Assembly: GCA_031266215.1 (NCBI GenBank)
Contig: JAISBL010000069.1
Location: 1-45,308, forward strand
DNA length: 45,308 nucleotides
Origin: Tannerellaceae bacterium
GTDB lineage: Bacteria; Bacteroidota; Bacteroidia; Bacteroidales; Tannerellaceae
Reading direction: 5' to 3'
Shown here: piece after piece, positions 1-8,707 of the stretch
Position numbering within the stretch: the first letter of the stretch is position 1
Layout of the letters: each line of letters begins with the position of its first letter
Made by a program: the position numbers and the translations under genes
Notes under the pieces: generated by a model
Database searches by the model: none
The model's input: only the letters and a program-made list of their open reading frames with translations
Told to the model about the DNA's origin: nothing

Positions 1-131
1 AGGCTTATCTGAGAAAGGTGAAAGCCAGAACAAAAGAATTGTTGGAGGTGGCCATTGCGGATGCTTTAGATATAATTTCCGTATCGGATATTTTAGGATG
101 GTTTGCCGAAGATGGATATGGTACACAATAA
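1..131 (+). pseudogene. 3' end of an IS630-like transposase (cut by window edge)
   Basis: The third forward frame is open from the window edge to a TAA at 129-131 and encodes about 42 residues beginning AYLRKVKARTKE and ending LGWFAEDGYGTQ. An Arg/Lys-rich stretch, then a helix, then a closing aromatic-x-x-x-GY is how IS630/Tc1-type DDE transposases usually end. The catalytic residues would lie outside the window, so I cannot tell whether the gene is intact upstream. No terminal inverted repeat is obvious in the bases that follow. The family call rests on recalled resemblance of a short tail. Confidence 0.45.
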
Positions 132-198
132 ATTCAATTGCTATAATGTCGCTAGGTTAATAAATTTCAGCGAGATACACAAATCCTACAAGCTTTAA

Positions 199-402
199 TC
201 CGGCACTCTTCTTATATTAACTAAGAAGACACAAACCAATTTATCATCAGCATCATCAACCGGGTACTCATTCAGGGAAGCTTCCTCAAGTGTCACTGAC
301 CCTCGTCGCAAAACCAAAGGCAACTATCGTCATCGTTTGGACAATATCCTTTTGTTAGTACTCTCTGCCGTTTTAACCTGCACCGACAGATTGGAGGCTG
401 GG
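199..402 (+). pseudogene. ISAs1-family transposase N-terminal remnant
   Basis: An open frame without a good start codon reads SSVTDPRRKTKGNYRHRLDN, then ILLLVLSAVLTCTDRLEA. This matches the N-terminal region of ISAs1-family (H-repeat-associated) transposases, which carry an x-DPRR motif followed by a hydrophobic helix of the type ILLLxLxAVLxGxDxW. The expected continuation (EIEEFG-type) is lost after about 400 and no DDE catalytic core follows, so this is a scar. The frame stays open to 615 by chance but has no recognisable content there. It lies directly upstream of the beta-mannosidase promoter. Confidence 0.6.
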
Positions 403-564
403 ATACGATTATTTTTATCCTATTCTCTTTTTCTTATAACCACTTATCCCGAATTCAGGCTATTGGTATGGAGTCGTCACGCGGGTGTTATATTAGTGAA
501 TGGCGCGGGTGAGGGCCGTTCGTGTACTGCCGGGCTCTACAACCGCAGGGTATGTGATATTTTT

Positions 565-572
565 TACCTTTG
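565..572 (+). promoter_or_regulatory. Bacteroidota -7 promoter element for the beta-mannosidase gene
   Basis: TACCTTTG matches the Bacteroidota -7 consensus TAnnTTTG and lies 66 bp before the ATG at 639. I see no clear TTTG -33 box at the usual 19-20 bp spacing, so the call rests on one element. Confidence 0.5.
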
Positions 573-638
573 CCGGGAGTTTGAAACCATTGGTGAATAT
601 AATTTCTACGTATAACCATAATATAAACAGACAAAATT

Positions 639-3245
639 ATGAGCTTTAGAATTTTGGTGCTGGCAGGAGTATCGGCAATGATTACTTCTATGGCCGTGTT
701 TGCCGACGGCGCTGTTGTTAAACAGGAGATAGACAAGGGATGGACCTTCAGGCAGGTGAGAGGGAATAACTGGTATGCGGCTACCGTGCCGGGAGTTGTG
801 CATACAGACCTGATGGATAATCAACTGATGGATGACCCGTTTTTCCGCCTTAACGAACGTGGAGTGCAGTGGGTGGACAAGGAAGACTGGGAGTATAAAA
901 CAGACCTGAATGTGAGTGGGGATATCCTGGGTAAAGAGAATATCGAACTGCATTTCATGGGCCTTGATACGTATGTGGACGTCTTCCTGAACGACTCGTG
1001 CATACTGAAAGCCGACAATATGTTCCGCGAATGGAAGGTGAACGTTAAAACGCTGCTGAAACGCGGCGCGAATGAGCTGCACCTGCGATTTCGCTCGCCT
1101 GTAAAGGAAGACATGCCAAAGTTTGACGCCATACATTACCCCATCGAGGCCGGTAACGACCAGTCTGAGAACGGAGGCGTACTGGATAAAAAGCTAAGCG
1201 TATTCGCCCGCAAGGCAGGATACCATTATGGCTGGGACTGGGGGCCGAGGCTGGTTACCAGCGGCATCTGGCGGCCGGTTTACCTCGTGGCCTGGAACGA
1301 TGCGCGCATCGACGACGTGCACTACATACAGGAAAGCGTGACGGCTAAAAGGGCTAAGGTGAAAGTTCGTGTCAGCCTCGTGGCCGACAAAACGGCGGAC
1401 GCTACGCTCAGAATAAAGGCCGATGGCCTGAAAAACACATGGGAGACCAAAGCGAAGGTGCAAAAGGGACTCAATACGATAGAGACAGACCTGGTGATAA
1501 ATAATCCCGAACTCTGGTGGAGCAACGGACTGGGCGATGCGCACCTGTATACGTTTACGGCCGGCGTCTCGGTGGCAGGCCTGACGGTAGACAGCCGGAC
1601 AGACCGTATAGGCCTGCGCGACCTTAAGGTGGTGCGCGAAAAAGACGCCGCAGGCGAGACGTTCTACTTCCGGCTAAACGGGGTAAACGTATTTGCCAAG
1701 GGCGCTAACTACATACCACAGGACAACTTCCTGCCGCGCGTGACGGCGGAACGCTACGAAAAGACCATCCTTGACGCAGTCAGCGCCAACATGAACATGC
1801 TGCGCGTATGGGGAGGAGGCGTCTATGAAGACGACATCTTCTACAACCTGTGCGACCAATACGGCATACTCGTATGGCAGGATTTTATGTTTGCATGCAG
1901 CACCTACCCGATGAACCCCGCAATGCTGGATAACATCCGCCGGGAAGCTACCGACAACGTAGTCCGCCTGCGCAACCATCCATGCATAGCCCTGTGGTGC
2001 GGGAACAACGAGAACCATACAGCATGGTTCAACTGGGGATGGATGCAGAAGTACAGGCAACTGGGCGTGCTGGATGAGATGAGGAAGGATTACAGGGACT
2101 TGTTCCACGGCGTACTGCCCGAAGTGGTGGCGGAGTGCGACCCTGCGGCCTTTTACTGGCCTTCGTCGCCCTACGCCGGCGATCCCGACGCTCCGGCCGA
2201 AAGCGGTAAGGCCAACTGGAATCCCAATGGCGACGGGCATTACTGGGGTGTCTGGCATGCCAGAGACTCGATAGCCAATTTCAACGTCATACGCGCCCGT
2301 TTCTTCTCGGAGTACGGCTTCCAGTCGTTCCCCGAATACCAGTCAGTGCTGCAATACGCTCCCGAAGCGCGCGACCATGACATCTTCTCGGAAGTAATGA
2401 TGGCGCACCAGCGTGGAGGAAGCAGCGCCAACGCCCTGATAGAATGGTATCTGCTCAATGAGTACCGCAAGCCCGGAGATTTCCCCGGCTTCCTGTACAT
2501 GGGCCAGTTGCTTCAGGGCGACGCCATCAGGACGGCCATAGAAGCTCACAGGCGCGATATGCCTTACTGCATGGGGACGTTATTCTGGCAGCATAACGAC
2601 TGCTGGCCGGTAGCTTCGTGGTCGAGCCGCGACTTTTACGGACGCTGGAAGGCGCAACATTACTTCGCCCGTAAGGCGTTTGATAATATACTGGTCTCAC
2701 CTCTTGCACAGGACAATACATTAAATATATACATCGTATCCGATCGTACCAGACCTGTTAAGGGCGACCTCAGCATCCGTGTGATAGACCTTAAGGGAAA
2801 CCTTTTGTTTGAGAAAAACGCCAGGGTCACCCTGCCGGCCAACAGCAGCAATGTACAGTTCAGCGCCCCGCTGGAATCCATACTGAAAGGCAAAAGCAGG
2901 AACGAGGTAGTGGTCAACGCCCGCTTCACCACAACCGAAGGGGGCAAGACGCCGAAGACCTACGCCAACAACTACTTCCTGAGCCGGTATAAAGACATTG
3001 ACTTCCCGAAAGCGACGATAAGGAAAAGCGTTGCGGCCTCCGGAGACGGCTTTGATGTGACACTGGACGCCGACGTCTTCGCACGGGGGGTATTCCTCAG
3101 TACCGAAGGGATAAACAACTTCTTTTCGGATAACTATTTCGACCTCCTGCCCGGCGAGCCCGTAACGATACACGTAACCACGCCACTGGACAGGAACTCC
3201 TTTGAGCGTCAACTGAAAAGCGAGAGTATAAGCGACGCATATTGA
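639..3245 (+). CDS. GH2 beta-mannosidase, exported
   Basis: Predicted to remove terminal beta-linked mannose from manno-oligosaccharides by a retaining mechanism. The 868 residues match the usual length of bacterial GH2 mannosidases. Residues 1-22 form a signal peptide (basic start, hydrophobic core, AVFADG cleavage region), so it should act in the periplasm or on the outer membrane. A sugar-binding jelly roll (about 27-200) and Ig-like domain precede a TIM barrel (about 320-620). The acid/base is E458 in the WCGNNE motif and the nucleophile is E558 in FFSEYGFQS, both intact. It is a single gene with its own -7 element, followed by the separately promoted aldolase gene. An exo-beta-glucosaminidase is the main alternative within GH2, but length and motifs favour mannosidase. 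No SusC/SusD pair is adjacent. Confidence 0.9.
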   Translation: MSFRILVLAGVSAMITSMAVFADGAVVKQEIDKGWTFRQVRGNNWYAATVPGVVHTDLMDNQLMDDPFFRLNERGVQWVDKEDWEYKTDLNVSGDILGKENIELHFMGLDTYVDVFLNDSCILKADNMFREWKVNVKTLLKRGANELHLRFRSPVKEDMPKFDAIHYPIEAGNDQSENGGVLDKKLSVFARKAGYHYGWDWGPRLVTSGIWRPVYLVAWNDARIDDVHYIQESVTAKRAKVKVRVSLVADKTADATLRIKADGLKNTWETKAKVQKGLNTIETDLVINNPELWWSNGLGDAHLYTFTAGVSVAGLTVDSRTDRIGLRDLKVVREKDAAGETFYFRLNGVNVFAKGANYIPQDNFLPRVTAERYEKTILDAVSANMNMLRVWGGGVYEDDIFYNLCDQYGILVWQDFMFACSTYPMNPAMLDNIRREATDNVVRLRNHPCIALWCGNNENHTAWFNWGWMQKYRQLGVLDEMRKDYRDLFHGVLPEVVAECDPAAFYWPSSPYAGDPDAPAESGKANWNPNGDGHYWGVWHARDSIANFNVIRARFFSEYGFQSFPEYQSVLQYAPEARDHDIFSEVMMAHQRGGSSANALIEWYLLNEYRKPGDFPGFLYMGQLLQGDAIRTAIEAHRRDMPYCMGTLFWQHNDCWPVASWSSRDFYGRWKAQHYFARKAFDNILVSPLAQDNTLNIYIVSDRTRPVKGDLSIRVIDLKGNLLFEKNARVTLPANSSNVQFSAPLESILKGKSRNEVVVNARFTTTEGGKTPKTYANNYFLSRYKDIDFPKATIRKSVAASGDGFDVTLDADVFARGVFLSTEGINNFFSDNYFDLLPGEPVTIHVTTPLDRNSFERQLKSESISDAY

Positions 3246-3250
3246 AGAAA

Positions 3251-3278
3251 ATTAATATGATACGCCCGCCATATTAAT
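3251..3278. repeat. 9-bp inverted repeat between the mannosidase and aldolase genes
   Basis: ATTAATATG (3251-3259) and CATATTAAT (3270-3278) are perfect inverted arms around a 10-base loop. The right arm ends 11 bp before the -7 element of fba, so the dyad covers the expected -33 region. It could be an operator or a weak AT-rich terminator for the mannosidase gene. No T-run follows. Confidence 0.4.
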
Positions 3279-3289
3279 ATGAATGTTGC

Positions 3290-3297
3290 TATCTTTG
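3290..3297 (+). promoter_or_regulatory. -7 promoter element for fba
   Basis: TATCTTTG is an exact TAnnTTTG match, 42 bp before the ATG at 3340. It lies inside the longer open frame that begins at 3283, which supports the downstream ATG as the true start. Confidence 0.6.
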
Positions 3298-3339
3298 GCC
3301 GGGTTTTTAATTATTAACGTAAGTATAGATATAAAACAA

Positions 3340-4335
3340 ATGGTAAGTTACAAAGAATTAGGTCTGGTAAACACTAAGGAAATGTTTGCAAAGGCAATGA
3401 AGGGCAAATATGCTATTCCTGCATTCAACTTTAATAACCTGGAACAGATGCAGGCTATTGTTCAGGCGGCGGTAGAAACAAAATCGCCGGTAATACTCCA
3501 GGTATCCAGCGGAGCGCGTAAATATGCAAACCAGACGCTCCTCCGTTACCTGGCCGAAGGCGCCGTGGAATACGCCAAGGAACTGGGCTGCGCCAGCCCT
3601 CAGATTGTATTGCACCTGGATCACGGCGATACGTTTGAATTGTGCAAGAGTTGCGTTGACATGGGCTTCTCTTCGGTCATGATAGACGGTTCACACCTTC
3701 CCTATGATGAAAACGTTGCGTTGACAAAGAAAGTAGTTGAATACGCACACCTGCATGACGTCACCGTGGAAGGCGAACTGGGCGTACTGGCCGGCGTGGA
3801 AGACGAGGTAAGCGCAGAGCATCACACTTATACCGAACCGGATGACGTGGTAGACTTCGTGACAAAAACCGGTTGCGACTCCCTGGCCATCTCTATAGGG
3901 ACCTCCCACGGGGCCAATAAATTCACACCGGCCCAGTGCACCCGCGACGCTAACGGCAATCTGGTGCCGCCGCCGCTGCGCTTCGACATCCTTGAAGAAG
4001 TAGAAAAGAGGATACCCGGATTCCCCATCGTTCTGCACGGAGCATCTTCTGTTCCGCAGGAAGAAGTGGCGACCATCAACAAATACGGCGGCGCCCTGAA
4101 AGACGCCATCGGCATCCCCGAAGAACAGCTTCGCAGGGCAGCCACCTCGGCCGTCTGCAAGATAAATATCGACTCAGACAGCCGCCTTGCCATGACGGCA
4201 GCCATACGTGAAACATTCGTAAACAAACCTGCCGAATTTGACCCGCGCAAATACCTCGGGCCGGCTCGCGACAACGCGAAAAAGCTCTACAAACACAAGA
4301 TAGAGGAAGTTCTCGGCTCGGGTAACAAGCTATGA
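3340..4335 (+). CDS. fba: Fructose-bisphosphate aldolase, class II
   Basis: Catalyses reversible cleavage of fructose 1,6-bisphosphate to glyceraldehyde 3-phosphate and dihydroxyacetone phosphate in glycolysis and gluconeogenesis; cytoplasmic, zinc dependent. The 331-residue protein starts MVSYKELGLVNTKEMF. The class II signature HLDHGD places the catalytic Asp at 94 and a zinc-ligand His at 95. Further conserved segments are VEGELG, the His-containing SIGTSHG and LHGASS. I start at 3340 rather than the upstream in-frame 3283 because a -7 promoter element lies between them and the extra 19 residues are unlike the family. A strong terminator follows, so it appears to be transcribed alone. Confidence 0.95.
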   Translation: MVSYKELGLVNTKEMFAKAMKGKYAIPAFNFNNLEQMQAIVQAAVETKSPVILQVSSGARKYANQTLLRYLAEGAVEYAKELGCASPQIVLHLDHGDTFELCKSCVDMGFSSVMIDGSHLPYDENVALTKKVVEYAHLHDVTVEGELGVLAGVEDEVSAEHHTYTEPDDVVDFVTKTGCDSLAISIGTSHGANKFTPAQCTRDANGNLVPPPLRFDILEEVEKRIPGFPIVLHGASSVPQEEVATINKYGGALKDAIGIPEEQLRRAATSAVCKINIDSDSRLAMTAAIRETFVNKPAEFDPRKYLGPARDNAKKLYKHKIEEVLGSGNKL

Positions 4336-4358
4336 TTTATCCCATCAAATTCTCATTC

Positions 4359-4395
4359 AAAAGGAGTTGCAGTAAATGAACTGCAACTCCTTTTT
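4359..4395 (+). terminator. Rho-independent terminator after fba
   Basis: GGAGTTGCAGT (4363-4373) pairs perfectly with ACTGCAACTCC (4380-4390) around a 6-base loop, preceded by A residues and followed by TTTTT. Confidence 0.9.
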
Positions 4396-4399
4396 ATCT

Positions 4400-4407
4400 T
4401 ATCTTTG
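4400..4407 (+). promoter_or_regulatory. -7 promoter element for the SulP gene
   Basis: TATCTTTG lies right after the fba terminator and 21 bp before the ATG at 4429. A TTG start at 4405 would fall inside this element, so the ATG is preferred. Confidence 0.6.
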
Positions 4408-4428
4408 CCTCGATTTAAACGACTGATT

Positions 4429-6108
4429 ATGCGGATAAAAGATAAGATTGACTTTCAGCCGAAACTGTTCGCCCTGATGAATAACTATTCGAGAGAACGG
4501 TTTGTCGGCGATTTGCTGGCAGGTATAATTGTTGGTATTGTGGCGCTTCCGCTGGCTATCGCCTTTGGTATCGCCTCGGGCGTAAGTCCCGAAAAAGGTC
4601 TGATCACGGCCTTTATCGGCGGCTTTATCGTCTCGTTCCTGGGCGGCAGCAATGTTCAGATAGGCGGGCCTACGGGTGCGTTTATCGTGATTGTTTACGG
4701 TATTATACAGAACTTTGGCCTGCAGGGGCTGGCCATCGCCACGGTTATGGCAGGGGTGATGCTGGTAGTTATGGGGGCGCTCAGGCTGGGGACGATCATC
4801 CGTTTCATACCATACCCTATCGTGGTAGGCTTTACAAGCGGTATTGCCCTTACTATATTTACAACGCAGATGAAAGACCTCTTTGGGCTGAATGTCGGGG
4901 AGATGCCGGCGGATTTTATCTCTAAGTGGATCGTTTACTTTGATAACTTCCATACGCTACATCTATATCCCTTACTCGTAGGGCTGCTGAGTATAGTCAT
5001 CATTGTTTACACGCCAAGGGTGTCGAAGAAGATTCCCGGTTCGCTCGTGGCCATTATCGTGATGACGCTGGTCGTTTACCTTATGCGCACCTTTCTGGAC
5101 ATACAGTCGGTACAGACTATCGGCGACCTTTTCACCATCAAGGCCTCGCTGCCCGGGCCGGAGCCAATAACGTTCAACATGGAAACGATCAACCGTCTGC
5201 TGCCCTCGGCCTTTACCATAGCCATGCTGGGCGCCATCGAATCTCTTTTGTCGGCCACCGTAGCCGATGGCGTAACGGGCGACAGGCACCATTCCAACAC
5301 AGAACTGATAGCTCAGGGGGCGGCCAACATAGTGGCGCCCATATTCGGTGGCATCCCCGTGACCGGAGCCATTGCCCGCACGATGACCAATATCAACAAC
5401 GGAGGCCGGACGCCTGTGGCAGGTCTAGTTCACGCCGTCGTCCTGCTGCTGATACTCCTGTTCTTAGGCCCGCTTACACGTCACATCCCGATGTCATGCC
5501 TGGCCGGAGTGCTGATTGTGGTATCCTACAACATGAGCGAATGGCGCACGTTCCGCTCGCTTCTGAAGAACCCCAGGAGCGACGTATCTGTCTTGCTGGT
5601 GACGTTTTTCCTGACGGTAATATTTGACCTGACAATTGCTATCGAGATAGGACTACTCATCGCCATGTTCCTTTTTATGAGGCGGGTTATGGAGACGACG
5701 AGCGTCTCGGTAACGCGCGACTTCATAGACCTGTCGGTCGAGAGCGAAGCCTCGCATGAGGATGAAAAGCTGGTCATACCCGAAGGCGTAGAGGTGTACG
5801 AGATAGACGGGCCGTTTTTCTTCGGCATAGCCAACAAGTTCGATGGCGTCATGCAATCGCTGGGCGACAAGCCCCGTGTGCGCATCATCCGCATGCGCAA
5901 AGTCCCATTCATGGACTCCACCGGGTTACATAACCTTGAAAGCCTGCTGCGTCTTTCGCAGGCAGAGGGCATACATCTCATCCTTTCGGGGGTGAACCTC
6001 AAAGTGCGGGGCGTGCTGACCAAAGCCGGCTTTGACGGTAAGATAGGCGAAGAGAATATTTGCAGCAACATCAACGAAGCTTTGGAAAAAGCTTCCGGGA
6101 GAGTATAA
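4429..6108 (+). CDS. SulP-family inorganic anion transporter with STAS domain
   Basis: Inner-membrane transporter for sulfate, bicarbonate or a similar anion; the substrate cannot be read from sequence. The 559-residue protein has the SulP core of many hydrophobic helices (about 25-420), with family segments AFGIASGVSPEKGL and GGSNVQIGGPTGAF near the N-terminus. The last ~105 residues are a STAS domain (VYEIDGPFFFG through MDSTGL), the regulatory region typical of SulP proteins. It has its own -7 element and a leader of only about 15 bases. The stop is 22 bp from the end of a convergent gene, and a small hairpin (GCCGG-AAG-CCGGC, 6116-6128) between them may end transcription both ways. No carbonic anhydrase or sulfate-assimilation gene is nearby to settle the substrate. 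Confidence 0.9.
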   Translation: MRIKDKIDFQPKLFALMNNYSRERFVGDLLAGIIVGIVALPLAIAFGIASGVSPEKGLITAFIGGFIVSFLGGSNVQIGGPTGAFIVIVYGIIQNFGLQGLAIATVMAGVMLVVMGALRLGTIIRFIPYPIVVGFTSGIALTIFTTQMKDLFGLNVGEMPADFISKWIVYFDNFHTLHLYPLLVGLLSIVIIVYTPRVSKKIPGSLVAIIVMTLVVYLMRTFLDIQSVQTIGDLFTIKASLPGPEPITFNMETINRLLPSAFTIAMLGAIESLLSATVADGVTGDRHHSNTELIAQGAANIVAPIFGGIPVTGAIARTMTNINNGGRTPVAGLVHAVVLLLILLFLGPLTRHIPMSCLAGVLIVVSYNMSEWRTFRSLLKNPRSDVSVLLVTFFLTVIFDLTIAIEIGLLIAMFLFMRRVMETTSVSVTRDFIDLSVESEASHEDEKLVIPEGVEVYEIDGPFFFGIANKFDGVMQSLGDKPRVRIIRMRKVPFMDSTGLHNLESLLRLSQAEGIHLILSGVNLKVRGVLTKAGFDGKIGEENICSNINEALEKASGRV

Positions 6109-6130
6109 CCCCGCTGCCGGAAGCCGGCGT

Positions 6131-7276
6131 CTATTTGAATCTCAGGATCATAAAGACATACTCATCATCCCCGGTCAGGCGGTCTGTCACCTCCTTAAGC
6201 CTGCCGCTTAGTTTGTTTTCCGCATTGGCTGCGTGCAGTTCCGATGCGCTCAAAGCGATGACACCTGTTTGCGGGTTGCGGGTTTTATCAATAACAGATG
6301 GGCCGAGTATCACTTCCCTGCCTTTATAGTCATCCATACGGACATTGGTCTGAAAGAACTCTCCTGACCGTTTTTCCATCAGGTAGCCTTTAGTCTGGAA
6401 CCCTTTTGAAGCATTCCGGTCCCAGTCCGGCTTTTCTGTTGAAAAGAATAAATATTTGCCTGTTTCCAGCCAGCTATGGAGAAGTACTTTGGCTTCCATT
6501 TTCTGAATGGACGGGGTTCGCACCAGCACGGGAATAAGTTCGTGCTCAGGCGTAAAACGGTAAACCGTGTCCGAAGAATACTCCGTCAACAGATAATCTT
6601 TACCATTGCGGACAGCAAAGTATGCTTCTGCAATAGTCACTCCGGCACCTTGTACAAATATCAAATCCACTCTTTCCTTGTAAGGAATGCGGAGGCCTTC
6701 TGGCGAGCCATCATGTTTGGATATAAAGATGAAAGAAGTATCCTGCATGTGCCCTCCGAACGAAAAGACATTAAACAACAAACGCTCCTCATCATAATCA
6801 TACAGAGCATTTGTTCCATTCGGATATAAATCTCCATTGAATGGAAGTTCGCGTTTGAACGTACCGTCTCTGCCATATACTTTTATTGCAACAGGATAGT
6901 CCAAAATAAAAAGTTCATCTTTTGCTTCCGAATAAACAGAAATAACAGGTAAATTATATTCTCCGGGACCATTCCCGCGCCGGCTTACCTTGCTGACCGG
7001 CTTACCTGTAGTCCGGCTGAAAAACAAAAACTCATCTCTATTTTTGCAAACAAAGAAGCTATCCGTCATTGACACAAGACCGTAAAACAAATAATCGTCG
7101 TCTATCTCCAATGTAAGATATTCTATATCGGCAATGTCCCGTATATCTAATGTCTTTACCGGGAAGTTCCCGTTTACATCAAATACTATTAAATCGTTCG
7201 ACGCGCCTTTGTTACAGGACGACAACAATAAGCACAGGAGTAGTATAAAGCTTGTTGTCAAAATGTGTGGTTTCAT
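6131..7276 (-). CDS. 6-bladed beta-propeller lipoprotein
   Basis: Exported lipoprotein of a Bacteroidales beta-propeller family (BF3164 / TolB-like type); no biochemical role is established that I can name. The 381-residue product begins with a signal peptide ending in the lipobox LLSSC, giving a lipidated Cys21. Repeated motifs such as KVSRRGNGPGEY and DELFILDY fit propeller blades. A second member of the family, sharing RRGNGPGE, is encoded at 41545-42537. It is a single gene, convergent with the SulP gene. No TAnnTTTG element is clear upstream. The fold assignment is from family resemblance. Confidence 0.75.
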   Translation of the reverse strand: MKPHILTTSFILLLCLLLSSCNKGASNDLIVFDVNGNFPVKTLDIRDIADIEYLTLEIDDDYLFYGLVSMTDSFFVCKNRDEFLFFSRTTGKPVSKVSRRGNGPGEYNLPVISVYSEAKDELFILDYPVAIKVYGRDGTFKRELPFNGDLYPNGTNALYDYDEERLLFNVFSFGGHMQDTSFIFISKHDGSPEGLRIPYKERVDLIFVQGAGVTIAEAYFAVRNGKDYLLTEYSSDTVYRFTPEHELIPVLVRTPSIQKMEAKVLLHSWLETGKYLFFSTEKPDWDRNASKGFQTKGYLMEKRSGEFFQTNVRMDDYKGREVILGPSVIDKTRNPQTGVIALSASELHAANAENKLSGRLKEVTDRLTGDDEYVFMILRFK

Positions 7277-7416
7277 GTGGTGGTGGTTTTCGTTGTTTTT
7301 GATTTTATGGTTTGCACCTGTTTAGTGTGAGTTGATATAAGAAATCTGTATAAAAGTTAGCAAAAGAAAGAATAAACAGTTATTTTTATAATACTAATTA
7401 ATAAATGATTAGCTAA

Positions 7417-7764
7417 AAATACTCTCTCATACCAACCGTTAACGAAGTTACAGAAACTTTCTATCCAAGCGATGATTTTTCGAAAGAATTTGGTATTACC
7501 TTCAAAAAACATGTTCTACAGAAAGATAACGGCATAAAGCACCGAAATAAGCCAAACAGGCTCAGCGACAGTGAAGTTATGACTATATTCTTATTAGTCT
7601 TTCATTTAAGCAGTATACGAAACCTGAAAGCTTTCTGTCTGTTCTATGTTTGCAAACACATGAGAGATGAATTCCCCAATTTGGTTTCTTACAACCGGTT
7701 TGTGGAACTTCAACAAAGGGTTAATTCTTTCCGGGGTATTATCTGTCCACGCTTTATACGATAA
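7417..7764 (+). pseudogene. IS982-family transposase N-terminal remnant
   Basis: Translation in one frame gives NEVTETFYPSDDFSKEFG, then KHRNKPNRLSDSEVMTIF, then FHLSSIRNLKAFCLFYVCKH and FPNLVSYNRFVELQQRV. This matches the first ~110 residues of Bacteroidetes IS982-family transposases, including the RLSDSEVMTI and LVSYNRFVEL signatures. There is no ATG at the proper place (in-frame stops lie just upstream), and after about 7740 the sequence departs from the family, so all DDE residues are missing. It is a truncated, dead copy next to the 23-bp repeat array. Confidence 0.8.
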
Positions 7765-8063
7765 ATTTTGGTTGCCGGACGGCGTCAGGTTCTTTGTTTA
7801 TGGTAGAGGGACCAAACCGTCTATCGGGGCTATTATCTCTGTATTTCCTGAATGAAGTGCAGATGATTCCAGGGAATTTTCTCCCGGCCTGATTTACGGC
7901 GAAAGTATGACCCCTGATATTACCAACCCTCACGGATTGATACATGTTACAGGTATTTAATCGTTTCCGTTCGCTTTTGCCGGGCCCCGGGGTCGAAAGC
8001 GGGGCGCCTGTTATGTCCATATTACACTAGGCGTTAAGAGAGTTTCCTGCCGCGCGGGCAACG
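7765..8063. other. Unexplained intergenic sequence between the IS982 scar and the repeat array
   Basis: I recognise no gene here. Open frames exist on both strands (for example 7754-8020 on the minus strand) but resemble no family and lack promoters. A GC-rich hairpin GCCCCG...CGGGGC lies near 7983-8005. The sequence CGTTAAG (8033-8039), about 25 bp before the array, is the reverse complement of CTTAACG just past the array's right end. Confidence 0.5.
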
Positions 8064-8707
8064 GTGTGGCGCCAACACTGGCAACAGTATGGAGCTAACG
8101 CTTGCGCCAGTGTGGAGCTAACGCTGGCTCCGGTGTGGAGCTAATGCTGGCTCCGGTATGGAGCAAGTGCTTGCACCGGTATGGAGCAAGTGCTTGCGCC
8201 GGTATGGAGCAAGTGCTTGCACCGGTATGGAGCAAGTGCTTGCGCCGGTGTGGAGCAAGTGCTTGCACCGATATGTAGCAAGTGCTTGCGCCAGTGTGTA
8301 GCTAATGCTTGCTACAGTGTGGTGCTAATGCTTGCTACAGTGTGGTGCCAATATTGGCAACGGTGTGGTGCCAATGCTGGCAACGGTGTGGTGCCAATGC
8401 TGGCAACGGTGTGGTGCCAATGCTGGCAACAGTGTGGTGCCAACGCTGGCTACAGTGTGGTGCCAATGCTGGCAACGGTGTGGTGCCAATGCTGGCTACA
8501 GTGTGGTGCCAACGCTTGCTACAGTGTGGTGCCAACGCTTGCTACAGTGTGGTGCCAACGCTTGCTACAGTGTGGTGCCAATGCTGGCTACAGTGTGGTG
8601 CCAACGCTGGCTACAGTGTGGTGCCAATGCAGGCAACGGTGTGGTGCCAACGCAGGCAACGGTGTGGTGCCAACGCTGGCAACAGTGTGGAGTAAGCGCC
8701 TGCTCCA
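8064..8707. repeat. Array of 28 in-phase 23-bp repeats with palindromic units
   Basis: Twenty-eight consecutive 23-bp units run without a single insertion or deletion. Each begins GTGTGG or GTATGG (one ATATGT, one GTGTGT), continues with a GC-containing left arm, a 3-5 base centre, a mirrored right arm and ends CG or CA. Units 3-4 have arms GGAGC/GCTCC, units 5-9 GCAAG/CTTGC, unit 11 GTAGC/GCTAC, and unit 13 contains the perfect palindrome TGCCAATATTGGCA. Units 14-16 and 18 keep TGCCA/TGGCA. Some units (for example 20-22) pair less well at the outer arm. The next 23 bases (8708-8730) look like a diverged 29th unit. There are no unique spacers, so it is not CRISPR. Since 23 is not a multiple of 3, any open frame cycles through the same 23-residue peptide; I regard it as non-coding. 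Confidence 0.95.

Noticed and set aside
337-615. Possible 92-residue protein starting at TTG
   Set aside because: Its first part is the tail of the ISAs1 N-terminal match, which starts well upstream without a start codon; the rest has no recognisable content and overlaps the beta-mannosidase promoter.
3283-3339. Longer N-terminus for the aldolase
   Set aside because: The added 19 residues contain the promoter -7 box at DNA level and do not resemble the family.
8064-8707. CRISPR array
   Set aside because: Units are contiguous with no unique spacers and there are no cas genes in the window.
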